A stretch of DNA of 64,000 nt from Corynebacterium sp. MSK041 (GTDB taxonomy: Bacteria > Actinomycetota > Actinomycetes > Mycobacteriales > Mycobacteriaceae): contig NZ_JASPJK010000003.1 in the NCBI RefSeq assembly GCF_030232265.1, forward strand, positions 124,001 to 188,000, written 5' to 3'. The notes below the pieces were generated by a model, which made no database searches, was not told the DNA's origin, and saw only the letters and a list, made by a program, of their open reading frames with translations. The position numbers and the translations under genes were made by a program. Below, piece by piece: positions 46,401 through 52,814 of this stretch (its first letter is position 1; each line of letters begins with the position of its first letter).

Positions 46401-46623
46401 CACCGTGACTGTTGCGGAGAAAACCACTCCGGATACTCCAGATACTCCGGGGGACGGGGGATCGTCGACAAGCACTGATGCCTCGAACTCGGAGAACAAC
46501 CGTGCCATCTCCTTCGCGATTGGCGGCAGCCTGCTCGCTCTGCTGCTCGGCGCCCTGGCCGCGGTGGTGCTTCAGTCGCCCCCGGTTCGCCAATGGTTCG
46601 AGCAGATGGGCATCCGCTACTAG
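43462..46623 (+). CDS. Large Ig-like repeat surface protein
   Basis: A 1053-residue surface protein. Signal peptide IAIAGLTAFAVATPTVVVPA; first Ig-like unit (about 45-110); a unique domain of about 170 residues (FEMDGKGNTGTDGDTYDGF to LVPMNEAAFKI). Then five or more bacterial Ig-like (Big_3_5 type) units, each with GTVxFxNG... and ...FTPADxxAFxPS ends (about 335-830). A Thr/Val-Glu stalk (TTTQVEPTTV repeated) and one more beta domain follow, then a C-terminal membrane helix (ISFAIGGSLLALLLGALAAV) without LPxTG. Probable adhesin or stalk. GTG start with a TTGAGG site. Two paralogous small anchored proteins flank it on the opposite strand. Confidence 0.88.
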   Translation: MSRRFPFHIAIAGLTAFAVATPTVVVPANNSIIAAAIAQAAEAVTVTGESTVAAKQPATFTATVPGATTGKVQFFLDGVLVATTDVNGEGVATAEITPKSYGEHTLTSRYLTTKDGQDYTVNPDGTTTFTTPLPTKFEMDGKGNTGTDGDTYDGFTINKQVSTPDNPIELQPGETYTLNGRMTTAKLGRLFEVGLNPAPGSTYVEGTGARYHADSDNADSSVAVKTRADENGLSITESGSLVKAPGWGQTTDGQTWPTVNEGYIGFQHKSSYTVTKGTTWELGGDFIAPDVPGIHIPQYAAYKYMENLHVLVPMNEAAFKIAPKELPPRNELPAEQTSLTVNADKGTVTEGTESRLTATITPGNAAGTVQFKNNGENIGNPVPVANGTAELTHTLPLGANEITAEFTPDNPATFTPATGKGTTVNVEKLPATATTLTYMGDRAGTVNKPAQLKVKVNPDTPGTVQFFELIDATPTPLSDPTQPESGVATTTYTPDSTGTKSFKAVFTPADADAFAGSETTFELEVEKQATTLQLTAEDNKKGGDHVAITATVTPQVDGTVEFFNGDQSLGTSPVDTATGTASGTASGTATISDTFPTGRHDLRAVFTPTAGDTYSPAEATHTLVIGSRDKKDTTLDLAANPNELTLGESTTVTATIAGATTGLVTYTDDNGVQGWAPVTNGTATFTYTPKTDGPKTIKAEYVPTDGAADTHNGSTGTTTVTVNPAPPVTPEKHDTAVLLAGPSKVTTGEDIDLTALVTPANAAGTVTFHNGTDIIGTAPVMDGKATFTIKDLPKGSYQFKATFTPADTAAFNPSESTHSAIVADEKPAVTVTNTTTQVEPTTVVETERETVRETTTQVEPTTVTTTVPTTVNTTTTESVTVTATATAQPEKQAPAAPAVDASRAIETTDGREITLTAGTSPKTKGRMVFELSDGTKLSDAPIDPDGTARFKHTFDKPGQYEVRAYVLAEDGTEGERSVPLTVTVAEKTTPDTPDTPGDGGSSTSTDASNSENNRAISFAIGGSLLALLLGALAAVVLQSPPVRQWFEQMGIRY

Positions 46624-46637
46624 GCGCTAACCACGAA

Positions 46638-46678
46638 AAACTCCCCGCTGGCTGGACAGTTCCAGCTGACGGGGAGCA
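46638..46678 (-). terminator. Terminator between converging surface-protein genes
   Basis: CTCCCCGCTGGCTGG and CCAGCTGACGGGGAG form a stem-loop with one bulge. On the minus strand a TTTTT run follows, fitting an intrinsic terminator for the gene at 46695-47546. It may also stop the plus-strand transcript. Confidence 0.75.
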
Positions 46679-46694
46679 CTTCGTTGAGTGGGGG

Positions 46695-47546
46695 TTAGCG
46701 CAGGACGCCGGCGTTCTTCCAGAAGTTAGTGAAGAAGTCGTTGACCAGCGGGCCAACCGCAACAGCGATAAGGCCGAGCAGCGCAAGACCGCCGAGAATG
46801 CCACCGGCGACAACACCAATGAACTGGTCCGTATCGAGACTGGAGCCCTTGCTGATCTGGCCCTTGGTGCTGCGACGCTCCTCGCACGCGGTGAGTGCCT
46901 CTTCGTAGGTCTTAATCGTCGGCTGGATGCGCGGCCCCAGCTTGTTCAGAGCCTCAGCGGCCATACCTGTGGCGTCATTGATCTTGAGGCTGCCAGTGAT
47001 AAGACCCCAGAGACCCGGCGCGATGAGACCGCCTGTCTTAACAGCGCCGGCCCCCTTCATGTCCTTAGCCTGAGAGGGGGTGACTTTCAGCGTCTCGTTG
47101 GTCAGAATCGGCTCGCGAGACTGCTGCAGGAACTTGCCAGCCATGAAGTACGGGCCAGAGTTCTTACTGGGATGGATTGTCGCCAGCTTCCGCTGCGCAT
47201 TACCGACGTCCTTGCCCTTGTACTTGGTGCCAAGGTGCCATGCCAAAGGATTCTTGTCTGGGTTCTCCTTCGCCCACGGGTACCAAATGTCCGCGCTCTC
47301 CCTATTCTGAAGTTTCTCAGCGGAGAGATCCGCCATTGTTTCAAACATCAACTTGTAAGCGTCATTGATGCGCTGAACCTCGTCGGCCGTGAACTCCAGG
47401 GTGCACAGGCCTTCGTTGTTCCCGACCTCTTCATAGGTTTGGTAGGTGTTCTCCCACGCATTCGCAGGAGCGACGGTTGCGCCAGTAGCAACCGCAACAG
47501 TTAGCGCCGCTGTGGCTGCAGCGCGTGAAAAACGGGACACCTTCAT
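46695..47546 (-). CDS. Secreted membrane-anchored protein, paralogue of the one at 42521
   Basis: A 283-residue envelope protein. Signal peptide AAATAALTVAVATGATVAPA; soluble domain with GLCTLEFTADEVQRINDAYK, WYPWAKENPDKNP, and a second Cys in EEALTACEERR; C-terminal membrane helix GVVAGGILGGLALLGLIAVA followed by GPLVNDFFTNFWKN. These features line up one-for-one with the protein at 42521-43330, so the two are diverged duplicates. ATG 47546 follows GAAAGGAAC. It converges on the large Ig-like protein gene, suggesting the three products work together at the cell surface; this is inference from position. Confidence 0.78.
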   Translation of the reverse strand: MKVSRFSRAAATAALTVAVATGATVAPANAWENTYQTYEEVGNNEGLCTLEFTADEVQRINDAYKLMFETMADLSAEKLQNRESADIWYPWAKENPDKNPLAWHLGTKYKGKDVGNAQRKLATIHPSKNSGPYFMAGKFLQQSREPILTNETLKVTPSQAKDMKGAGAVKTGGLIAPGLWGLITGSLKINDATGMAAEALNKLGPRIQPTIKTYEEALTACEERRSTKGQISKGSSLDTDQFIGVVAGGILGGLALLGLIAVAVGPLVNDFFTNFWKNAGVLR

Positions 47547-47895
47547 GACAGGGGTTCCTTTCAGGGGGAAAACTTCGGATCGATAAGGAATGCTACGCAA
47601 TTGCCATTTATTTGTCAGGGAAATTCCCAGTTTCTTGTGCTTTCCCCCTCAGGGAACCCGCCTTCATTCCGGCGCGGTTAGTCGCGTCTGAAACGAGCTT
47701 GAGAAAAGGCCAGGTCGGATGTAACTGCAGTGACTCAAAAGTCACACGCGACTAACCTCGGTCCCAGAAACCCCGGCCCATAAACCCGGCCGCAAACCTG
47801 CCCCTCAAACCTGACCCTCAAACCTGGCCCCAAACCTGCTGCACAACAGCATTGCTGGTATTGCTTTTCACGCATGTCTGGCAGAATGCACCTTT
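47547..47895. other. Divergent intergenic region with nested inverted repeats
   Basis: No gene is seen in these 349 bases. Perfect 12-bp inverted arms GGTTAGTCGCGT (47676-47687) and ACGCGACTAACC (47746-47757) enclose a smaller hairpin GTGACT-CAAA-AGTCAC (47730-47745). A stretch of loosely repeated CCCCTCAAACCTG-like units follows (47765-47840). The region serves as upstream sequence for both flanking genes. Confidence 0.7.
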
Positions 47896-49284
47896 GTGAC
47901 TGAAAAGGGTGCGAAGGATTTTGCTGAGACGTTGATCGATTCGGTCGATAAGCAAAGCGAAAAGCAAAGCGAAGAGGCGCAGAAGCCAAGCGAAGAGGCG
48001 CAAGCGCGAGAGCAAGCGCAGAAGCAAGAGCCAGACAAAGCTCAAGATAAAGAGCGCGAGCAGGAGCCCGTGAACCGGGGCGAGAGCATTGACCGCGCGA
48101 AGGTGATTGCCGGGGACGGCAAGGCGGCTTCGGCGTGGGCGCTGCGCTTCATTGTTGTGGTGATTGCGTCGGTGTTTCTGTTCAAGATCATCGGCTACGT
48201 GTGGGTGGGCGTGCTGCCGCTGCTGTTGGCGCTGATTTTCTGCACGGTGTTGTGGCCGCCGGTGCGGTGGCTGCGGAACCATAAGGTGCCGTCGGCGTTG
48301 GCGGTGTTTTTGGTGCTCATCACGTTCTTTGGTGCGATTGGTGGGTTGTTTGCGGCGATGGCGCCGATGATCAAGACGCAGTCGGTGGATTTGTATCGCC
48401 AGTCGGAGGAGGGTGTGCGGCGGATCCTGGGGTGGATTGAGACGTCTTCGCCCTTCGATGTGAATACGGCCCAGATTCAGGAAGCTGTGGAGAGGATCGG
48501 GGAGTTTGTCCGTGGCCAGGCTTCCAATATTGCGTCGGGTGTGGTGACGGGTGTGGGGGCGGTGACGTCGATAGGCACGACGCTTCTGCTGATGCTGGTG
48601 CTTACTTTCTTCTTCCTCAAAGACGGCGACAGCTTCTTGCCGTGGCTACGCAAATACGCTGGTCAGCGGGCGGGTTGGCATCTTTCTGAGGTGCTAATGC
48701 GTTCGTGGAATACGCTCGCGGGGTTCATTCGGACGCAGGCGATCGTTTCGCTTGTCGACGCCGTCTTTATCGGCGTCGGCCTCGTCATCCTTGGCGTTCC
48801 ACTGGCGCCGGTGCTGGCGGTGTTCACGTTCTTCGGTGGCTTCATCCCAATCATCGGTGCGTTCACCGCGGGTGCCCTCGCCGTGGTGGTGGCGCTGGTG
48901 TCTAACGGCCTGACCAATGCGCTGTTGGTACTCGGCCTGGTCATCTTGGTGCAGCAGCTGGAGGGCAACGTGCTGTCCCCGATCCTGCAGTCCCGTTCGA
49001 TGAACATGCACGCCGCGATCGTGCTGCTGTCCGTCGCGGTGGGTGGCACGCTGTTTGGCATTGTGGGCGCGTTCCTGGCTGTGCCGATCGCAGCTGTCTT
49101 CGCGGTGTGGTTCCGCTACTGGGCGGAGATGGTGTCCCTGCGCACCGGGGAGATCACGGCGGATGATATTCAGCTTGCCACCCAACAAAGCCAGGGCATG
49201 GACGGGCGCGAGGCGTACCAAGCCGTGCGTGACAGGATGCTGTCCATCGGCCGCAAGAAGGACGAAGCCGAGCAGGACGCCTAG
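47896..49284 (+). CDS. AI-2E family transporter (UPF0118/PerM-like)
   Basis: A 462-residue membrane protein. A highly charged N-terminal tail of Lys/Gln/Glu/Ala repeats (about residues 10-60) precedes about eight membrane segments (FIVVVIASVFLFKIIGYVWV, GVLPLLLALIFCTVLW, FLVLITFFGAIGGLFAAM and others). The family-typical loop PLAPVLAVFTFFGGFIPIIG and the LVQQLEGNVLSPILQSRSM segment are present. The name comes from one E. coli member linked to AI-2; other members are Na+/H+ antiporters or permeases, so the substrate is unknown. GTG start at 47896. The tail is cytoplasmic and possibly disordered. Confidence 0.88.
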   Translation: MTEKGAKDFAETLIDSVDKQSEKQSEEAQKPSEEAQAREQAQKQEPDKAQDKEREQEPVNRGESIDRAKVIAGDGKAASAWALRFIVVVIASVFLFKIIGYVWVGVLPLLLALIFCTVLWPPVRWLRNHKVPSALAVFLVLITFFGAIGGLFAAMAPMIKTQSVDLYRQSEEGVRRILGWIETSSPFDVNTAQIQEAVERIGEFVRGQASNIASGVVTGVGAVTSIGTTLLLMLVLTFFFLKDGDSFLPWLRKYAGQRAGWHLSEVLMRSWNTLAGFIRTQAIVSLVDAVFIGVGLVILGVPLAPVLAVFTFFGGFIPIIGAFTAGALAVVVALVSNGLTNALLVLGLVILVQQLEGNVLSPILQSRSMNMHAAIVLLSVAVGGTLFGIVGAFLAVPIAAVFAVWFRYWAEMVSLRTGEITADDIQLATQQSQGMDGREAYQAVRDRMLSIGRKKDEAEQDA

Positions 49285-49331
49285 ACCTTCTGCAACACAT
49301 GGGTTGGTGTTTTTCTCTACCCTAGGGACGC

Positions 49332-49862
49332 ATGAGTGAAAACACATTGCAGAACAAGAAGGTTGCCATCCTGTCCACCAACGGCTTTGAGGATTCAGAG
49401 CTGACTGGCCCGCGCGAGGCGGTCGAGGCCGCTGGCGCAACGGCTGTGGTTGTTGCCCCGGAGGCCGGCACGATTGAGGGCAAGAAGGGCGCAAACGTAG
49501 ACGTCGACCTGACTACGGCTGAGGCCAACGCCGCGGACTTTGACGCCCTGATTCTTCCCGGCGGCACCGGTAACGCCGACCACATCCGCATGGACGAGGC
49601 CGCTGTCGCCTTCGTCCGCGAGCTGACCCAGGCAGGCAAGCCGGTTGGTGTGATCTGCCACGGTGGTTGGATTCTCACCGATGCGGACGCGCTGCGGGGC
49701 GTTCGCATGACGTCTTACCCCTCGCTGAAGACCGACCTCAAGAATGCGGGGGCGGAGTGGGTGGATGAGGAGGTTGTCGCGGATAAGCGAATTATTTCTT
49801 CGCGCACTCCGGATGATCTGCCGGCATTCAACAAGGCGATCGTCGAGGAGTTTGCTAAGTGA
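49332..49862 (+). CDS. DJ-1/PfpI family protein (type 1 glutamine amidotransferase-like)
   Basis: A 176-residue cytoplasmic protein of the PfpI/YhbO/DJ-1 group, linked to protection from glyoxal damage or to peptidase activity. The nucleophile elbow is GVICHGGWIL (Cys about 104, His next to it). KVAILSTNGFEDSELTGPRE carries the conserved Glu, and the DALILPGGTGNADHIR loop is typical. Size matches the family. The stop overlaps the lplA GTG start (GTGA), so the two are translationally coupled. Confidence 0.92.
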   Translation: MSENTLQNKKVAILSTNGFEDSELTGPREAVEAAGATAVVVAPEAGTIEGKKGANVDVDLTTAEANAADFDALILPGGTGNADHIRMDEAAVAFVRELTQAGKPVGVICHGGWILTDADALRGVRMTSYPSLKTDLKNAGAEWVDEEVVADKRIISSRTPDDLPAFNKAIVEEFAK

Positions 49863-50917
49863 AGCACCACTTTGAAGTGAAGGTCGCCGGCGGCAAGCTC
49901 GTCGTCGCAGACATCGACGACGACGGCGCGCATATCACCGACGCCCGCATCTCCGGCGACTTCTTCCTCGAGCCTGAGGAAGCCTTCGACGCAATCAACG
50001 GCGCCCTCATCGGAGCACCCGTTGGTGCAAGTACAGACGAGTTGCAGAAACTTATCGACGACGCCCTGGCCCCCCTCGGCCCCGTCTCCCTGCACGGCTT
50101 TTCCACCCGCGACGTGGCCGTGGTCGCGCGACGCGCACTGCTCGATGCGAAGGACCTGACGGACTATGACTGGACTGTCATCCACTGCCCGGTCCTGCCC
50201 ACCCCTGTGAATGTGGCGCTGGACCAGTACCTTCTCGAGGAAGTCGCGGCCGGACGCAAGGGCCCGATCCTGCGCTTCTGGGAATGGGACGACAAGGCCG
50301 TGGTCTTCGGCTCCTACCAGTCCTTCCAAAATGAGTTGGACCCGGAAGGGATCAAGAAGCACGACATCGTGCCGGTGCGCCGCATTTCTGGTGGTGGCGC
50401 CATGTTTATGGAGGGCGGCAACTGCGTCACCTACTCCATGTACCTGCCCGACGATGTGGTGGCGGGACTTAGCTACGTGGACAGCTACCAGTACCTGGAC
50501 ACCTGGGTACTCGCCGGCCTGCAGTCCCTAGGTGTGAACGCCTGGTATGTGCCGATCAACGACATCACCTCCGACGGCGGCAAAATCGGCGGCGCCGCCC
50601 AAAAGCGCATCCCCGGTGCGGTGCTGCACCACACCACCATGAGCTACGACATCAACGCCGACAAGATGCTCGAAGTCCTGCGCGTGGGCAAGGTGAAACT
50701 ATCCTCCAAAGGCGTGCAGTCTGCCGCCAAGCGCGTGGACCCGCTGCGCCGCCAGACAGGTGTGGCACGTTCAGAGGTCATCGACGCGCTGATCAGCACC
50801 TTCATGGCGCGCTACCCCTCCCAGCTGGGATCTTTGTCTGATGAGGATCTGGCGGCGGCTGAAAAACTCGTGGCTGAAAAGTTCAGCACCGACGAGTGGA
50901 CCTACCGCGTGCCTTAG
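49859..50917 (+). CDS. lplA: Lipoate-protein ligase A
   Basis: A 352-residue enzyme attaching lipoate to E2 subunits and GcvH. The N-terminal 90 residues (HHFEVKVAGGKLVVADIDDD, FFLEPEEAFDAINGALIGA) resemble the small accessory domain that follows the ligase domain in E. coli LplA, here placed in front. The catalytic domain shows LRFWEWDDKAVVFGSYQSFQ, VRRISGGGAMFMEGGNCVTY (lipoyl-AMP site) and GGKIGGAAQKR (catalytic Lys). Domain order is permuted relative to E. coli. GTG start overlaps the PfpI gene; it ends 4 bp inside the converging GPP34 gene. Confidence 0.92.
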   Translation: MKHHFEVKVAGGKLVVADIDDDGAHITDARISGDFFLEPEEAFDAINGALIGAPVGASTDELQKLIDDALAPLGPVSLHGFSTRDVAVVARRALLDAKDLTDYDWTVIHCPVLPTPVNVALDQYLLEEVAAGRKGPILRFWEWDDKAVVFGSYQSFQNELDPEGIKKHDIVPVRRISGGGAMFMEGGNCVTYSMYLPDDVVAGLSYVDSYQYLDTWVLAGLQSLGVNAWYVPINDITSDGGKIGGAAQKRIPGAVLHHTTMSYDINADKMLEVLRVGKVKLSSKGVQSAAKRVDPLRRQTGVARSEVIDALISTFMARYPSQLGSLSDEDLAAAEKLVAEKFSTDEWTYRVP

Positions 50918-51591
50918 CTGGAGGCCGCCTCTTCCTCGATCGCGGCAACCCTGGCTACGCCGTCGAGGATGAGGTTGATGCCCTCGGCGTTCTCATACGT
51001 GGCGGCGTCCAGGACATTCTTATCAATCTCATACACGCGCACCCGCAGCGCATCAAACGGGATGCCCTCAATCTCCTCGAGGAACTGACGGCGCAGCTCA
51101 CCAGTATTGCGCAGCAGCACAATCAGCATGGCTTCCTCCGGGCGGGGCTCCGCCTTGCCACGGAAGATGTCCCGGTAGCGCTGGCGCATGGCGGCCTCAA
51201 TGGTCTCGTCCTTCTCAGGGAAGCGGGACCACTTCAACCCCAGGAAACCAGCGCGCTCCTCATCGAGCACGCCTTCCTCAATGAGGCGCTCCGCAATCGC
51301 TTCCTTAGCAGCGAACTTCCGTGAATTGAGGGCCGAATACAAAGTGGGCTGCCCCTTGCGCTCCACCCTTTCAACGCCGTGGGCCAGTGCCGGATGAGAC
51401 TGTGCTCGGGCGGTTGCGCCGGGAACAGCGGTCAGCGTGGGGCTTTTACCACCATGGACCTCTACCAAGCCCGTGGCCACGAGGTCACACAGCAACGCAC
51501 CATTCAAGGCAACGCGCTGGTGACTCACTCCCAGTTCCGGGTGTGCGGACTTATTTGAGAGCAAGAGAAACAGTGCTTCACTAACGAGCAT
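50914..51591 (-). CDS. GPP34/GOLPH3 family protein
   Basis: A 225-residue cytoplasmic protein of the family that includes eukaryotic Golgi phosphoprotein GOLPH3/Vps74. Typical features are the N-terminal LVSEALFLLLSNKSAHPELG, ALNGALLCDLVATGLVEV, and the C-terminal RNTGELRRQFLEEIEGIPFD and AAIEEEA end. In eukaryotes the family binds PI4P and glycosyltransferases; in actinobacteria the role is unknown, perhaps membrane association. Start ATG 51591. Tail-to-tail overlap of 4 bp with lplA. Confidence 0.88.
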   Translation of the reverse strand: MLVSEALFLLLSNKSAHPELGVSHQRVALNGALLCDLVATGLVEVHGGKSPTLTAVPGATARAQSHPALAHGVERVERKGQPTLYSALNSRKFAAKEAIAERLIEEGVLDEERAGFLGLKWSRFPEKDETIEAAMRQRYRDIFRGKAEPRPEEAMLIVLLRNTGELRRQFLEEIEGIPFDALRVRVYEIDKNVLDAATYENAEGINLILDGVARVAAIEEEAASS

Positions 51592-51838
51592 GGTTGATGG
51601 TCTTTCAACTGTCTTTCAACTAGCGGGTCTAGCGGATGAACTTGGGCCAGTCTAGCCCGACCAGTTCAGTTCTGGGGCTTTGGTGGTGATTACACGGGGC
51701 CGGGTGAAGGATTTGCGTGGCCCTTCCGCCACTATCCGGGAAACCCGCAGGTGAAAAGTGGGGCGCACCAAGCATTCCGGGATCGAGTGCAAAATCCTTC
51801 ACCCGCCCCCGCAGGTCCCCTCCCACACAACAAATTGC

Positions 51839-51854
51839 CAGACCGTTCGGTCTG
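51839..51854. promoter_or_regulatory. TetR-type palindrome CAGACCGTTCGGTCTG
   Basis: Seven-base perfect arms around TT. The sequence type (GACCG..CGGTC) is usual for TetR-family repressor sites. It shares the CAGAC half with the operator at 51995-52014, so one regulator may bind both. Confidence 0.55.
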
Positions 51855-51966
51855 TTTCGTGCGCAGCGCCCATTCATACCCGGTTAGACCGAGACCCCTC
51901 CTCCTCACGCTCACCAATTCAGCACGTCATAGTCCATTTGCGGTGAATATAATCCCCCCGGCCCCC

Positions 51967-52014
51967 TTGACACGACACCTGGAGCGCGTACATTTACAGA
52001 CCAAGCAGTCTGTA
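51967..52014 (+). promoter_or_regulatory. Promoter and operator of the mini-FprA gene
   Basis: A -35 TTGACA (51967-51972), 16 bases, a -10 TACATT (51989-51994), then directly the palindrome TACAGAC-N6-GTCTGTA (51995-52014) covering the start point. This is a classical repressible promoter. AAAGGAG lies further down before the ATG at 52037. Confidence 0.75.
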
Positions 52015-52036
52015 CCAACTGATCAAAGGAGTCATC

Positions 52037-52660
52037 ATGACGCACGAGTTCCGCGCACACCGCGTGGCCATCGTCGGCGCCGGCCCAGCCGGCATTCATG
52101 CATCGGACGCCTTGATCTGCATGGGGGACCACACGTTCTTTGTGGATCTTTTTGATTCAGCGCCGGCACCAATCGGTCTCTTGCGCTTTGCCAGCCAACA
52201 CCGCCCAGCGAGCACCCAACCCGGCGGCTCCCTGGTGCCGCGCCTGCGCCTCTTTGGAAACGTGAGTGTAGGAACGGACATCACCATCGGCGAGCTGACC
52301 CGCTATTACGACACTGTAATCGTTGCTACTGAAGACACTGAGGGCCCGGAGCTCACCATCGTGGGCACCAGCCCAGAAACTGTTACCGTGTACGAGCACC
52401 TGAGCAGGGGCAACAACGTGACCGTGAGCCGCACTCCTGTGGTCAGCGACCCGTCCCCCGCGAACCAGCCGGGGGCGATTGTTGCTTTCCTGGAAAAGCG
52501 TGGCCTGCCATTTACTACCTGGACCGGCTGGCACCGGCCAGCATTCAAACAGGCGAGCACGCCAACCCACACACCGAACACCCACGCGGCCGGGACCGTG
52601 AGCATCGCGCAATGGTCCGCGATAGTTGCGGCCGCGACATCGGTTCCCGCAGTGCTCTAA
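52037..52660 (+). CDS. FprA-like protein with the NADP domain deleted
   Basis: A 207-residue protein. The first 110 residues align with FprA (10086-11474): RVAIVGAGPAGIHASDALI, VDLFDSAPAPIGLLRF, RLRLFGNVSVGTDITIGELT, YYDTVIVATED. The last 70 align with the FprA C-terminus (AIVAFLEKRGLPFTTWTGWH against AILDLLAAKGIKPTTWDGWH). About 200 residues, including the NADP-binding fold, are missing, and the second FAD-closing motif (ATGWIKRGP) is gone. The reading frame is intact and has its own regulated promoter and AAAGGAG site, so it is expressed rather than simply decaying. It may bind FAD or a partner protein; redox activity is doubtful. Confidence 0.75.
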   Translation: MTHEFRAHRVAIVGAGPAGIHASDALICMGDHTFFVDLFDSAPAPIGLLRFASQHRPASTQPGGSLVPRLRLFGNVSVGTDITIGELTRYYDTVIVATEDTEGPELTIVGTSPETVTVYEHLSRGNNVTVSRTPVVSDPSPANQPGAIVAFLEKRGLPFTTWTGWHRPAFKQASTPTHTPNTHAAGTVSIAQWSAIVAAATSVPAVL

Positions 52661-52724
52661 GGGGCGGCAAGCCACCCCCCAGGCACCTCGGTTTGACACC
52701 GCATATCCCCTGGTTATGCCAAAG

Positions 52725-52757
52725 GTTCTCACCGAGTTCAACCTTCGTTTACTTACT
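52725..52757 (+). promoter_or_regulatory. PHO-box-like tandem 11-bp repeats
   Basis: GTTCTCACCGA, GTTCAACCTTC and GTTTACTTACT are three contiguous 11-base units. They match the layout and GTTCACC core of actinobacterial PhoP/PhoR direct-repeat sites. They lie 57 bp before the Na/Pi cotransporter start, suggesting induction under phosphate limitation. Confidence 0.5.
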
Positions 52758-52814
52758 GGCAAGAACCTGTGGCTAACCTTGTCAGGGCTTATCAGTACGT
52801 AGAAGAGAGAACTC

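Larger units (their letters stand above)
51592..52036. other. Intergenic region between GPP34 gene and mini-FprA gene
   Basis: No convincing gene in 445 bases. It contains a 14-bp inverted repeat (CGGGTGAAGGATTT at 51701-51714 and its complement at 51792-51805), a CAGACCG-TT-CGGTCTG palindrome (51839-51854), and a promoter with a second palindromic operator (51967-52014). Short frames across the inverted repeat look non-coding. Confidence 0.7.
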
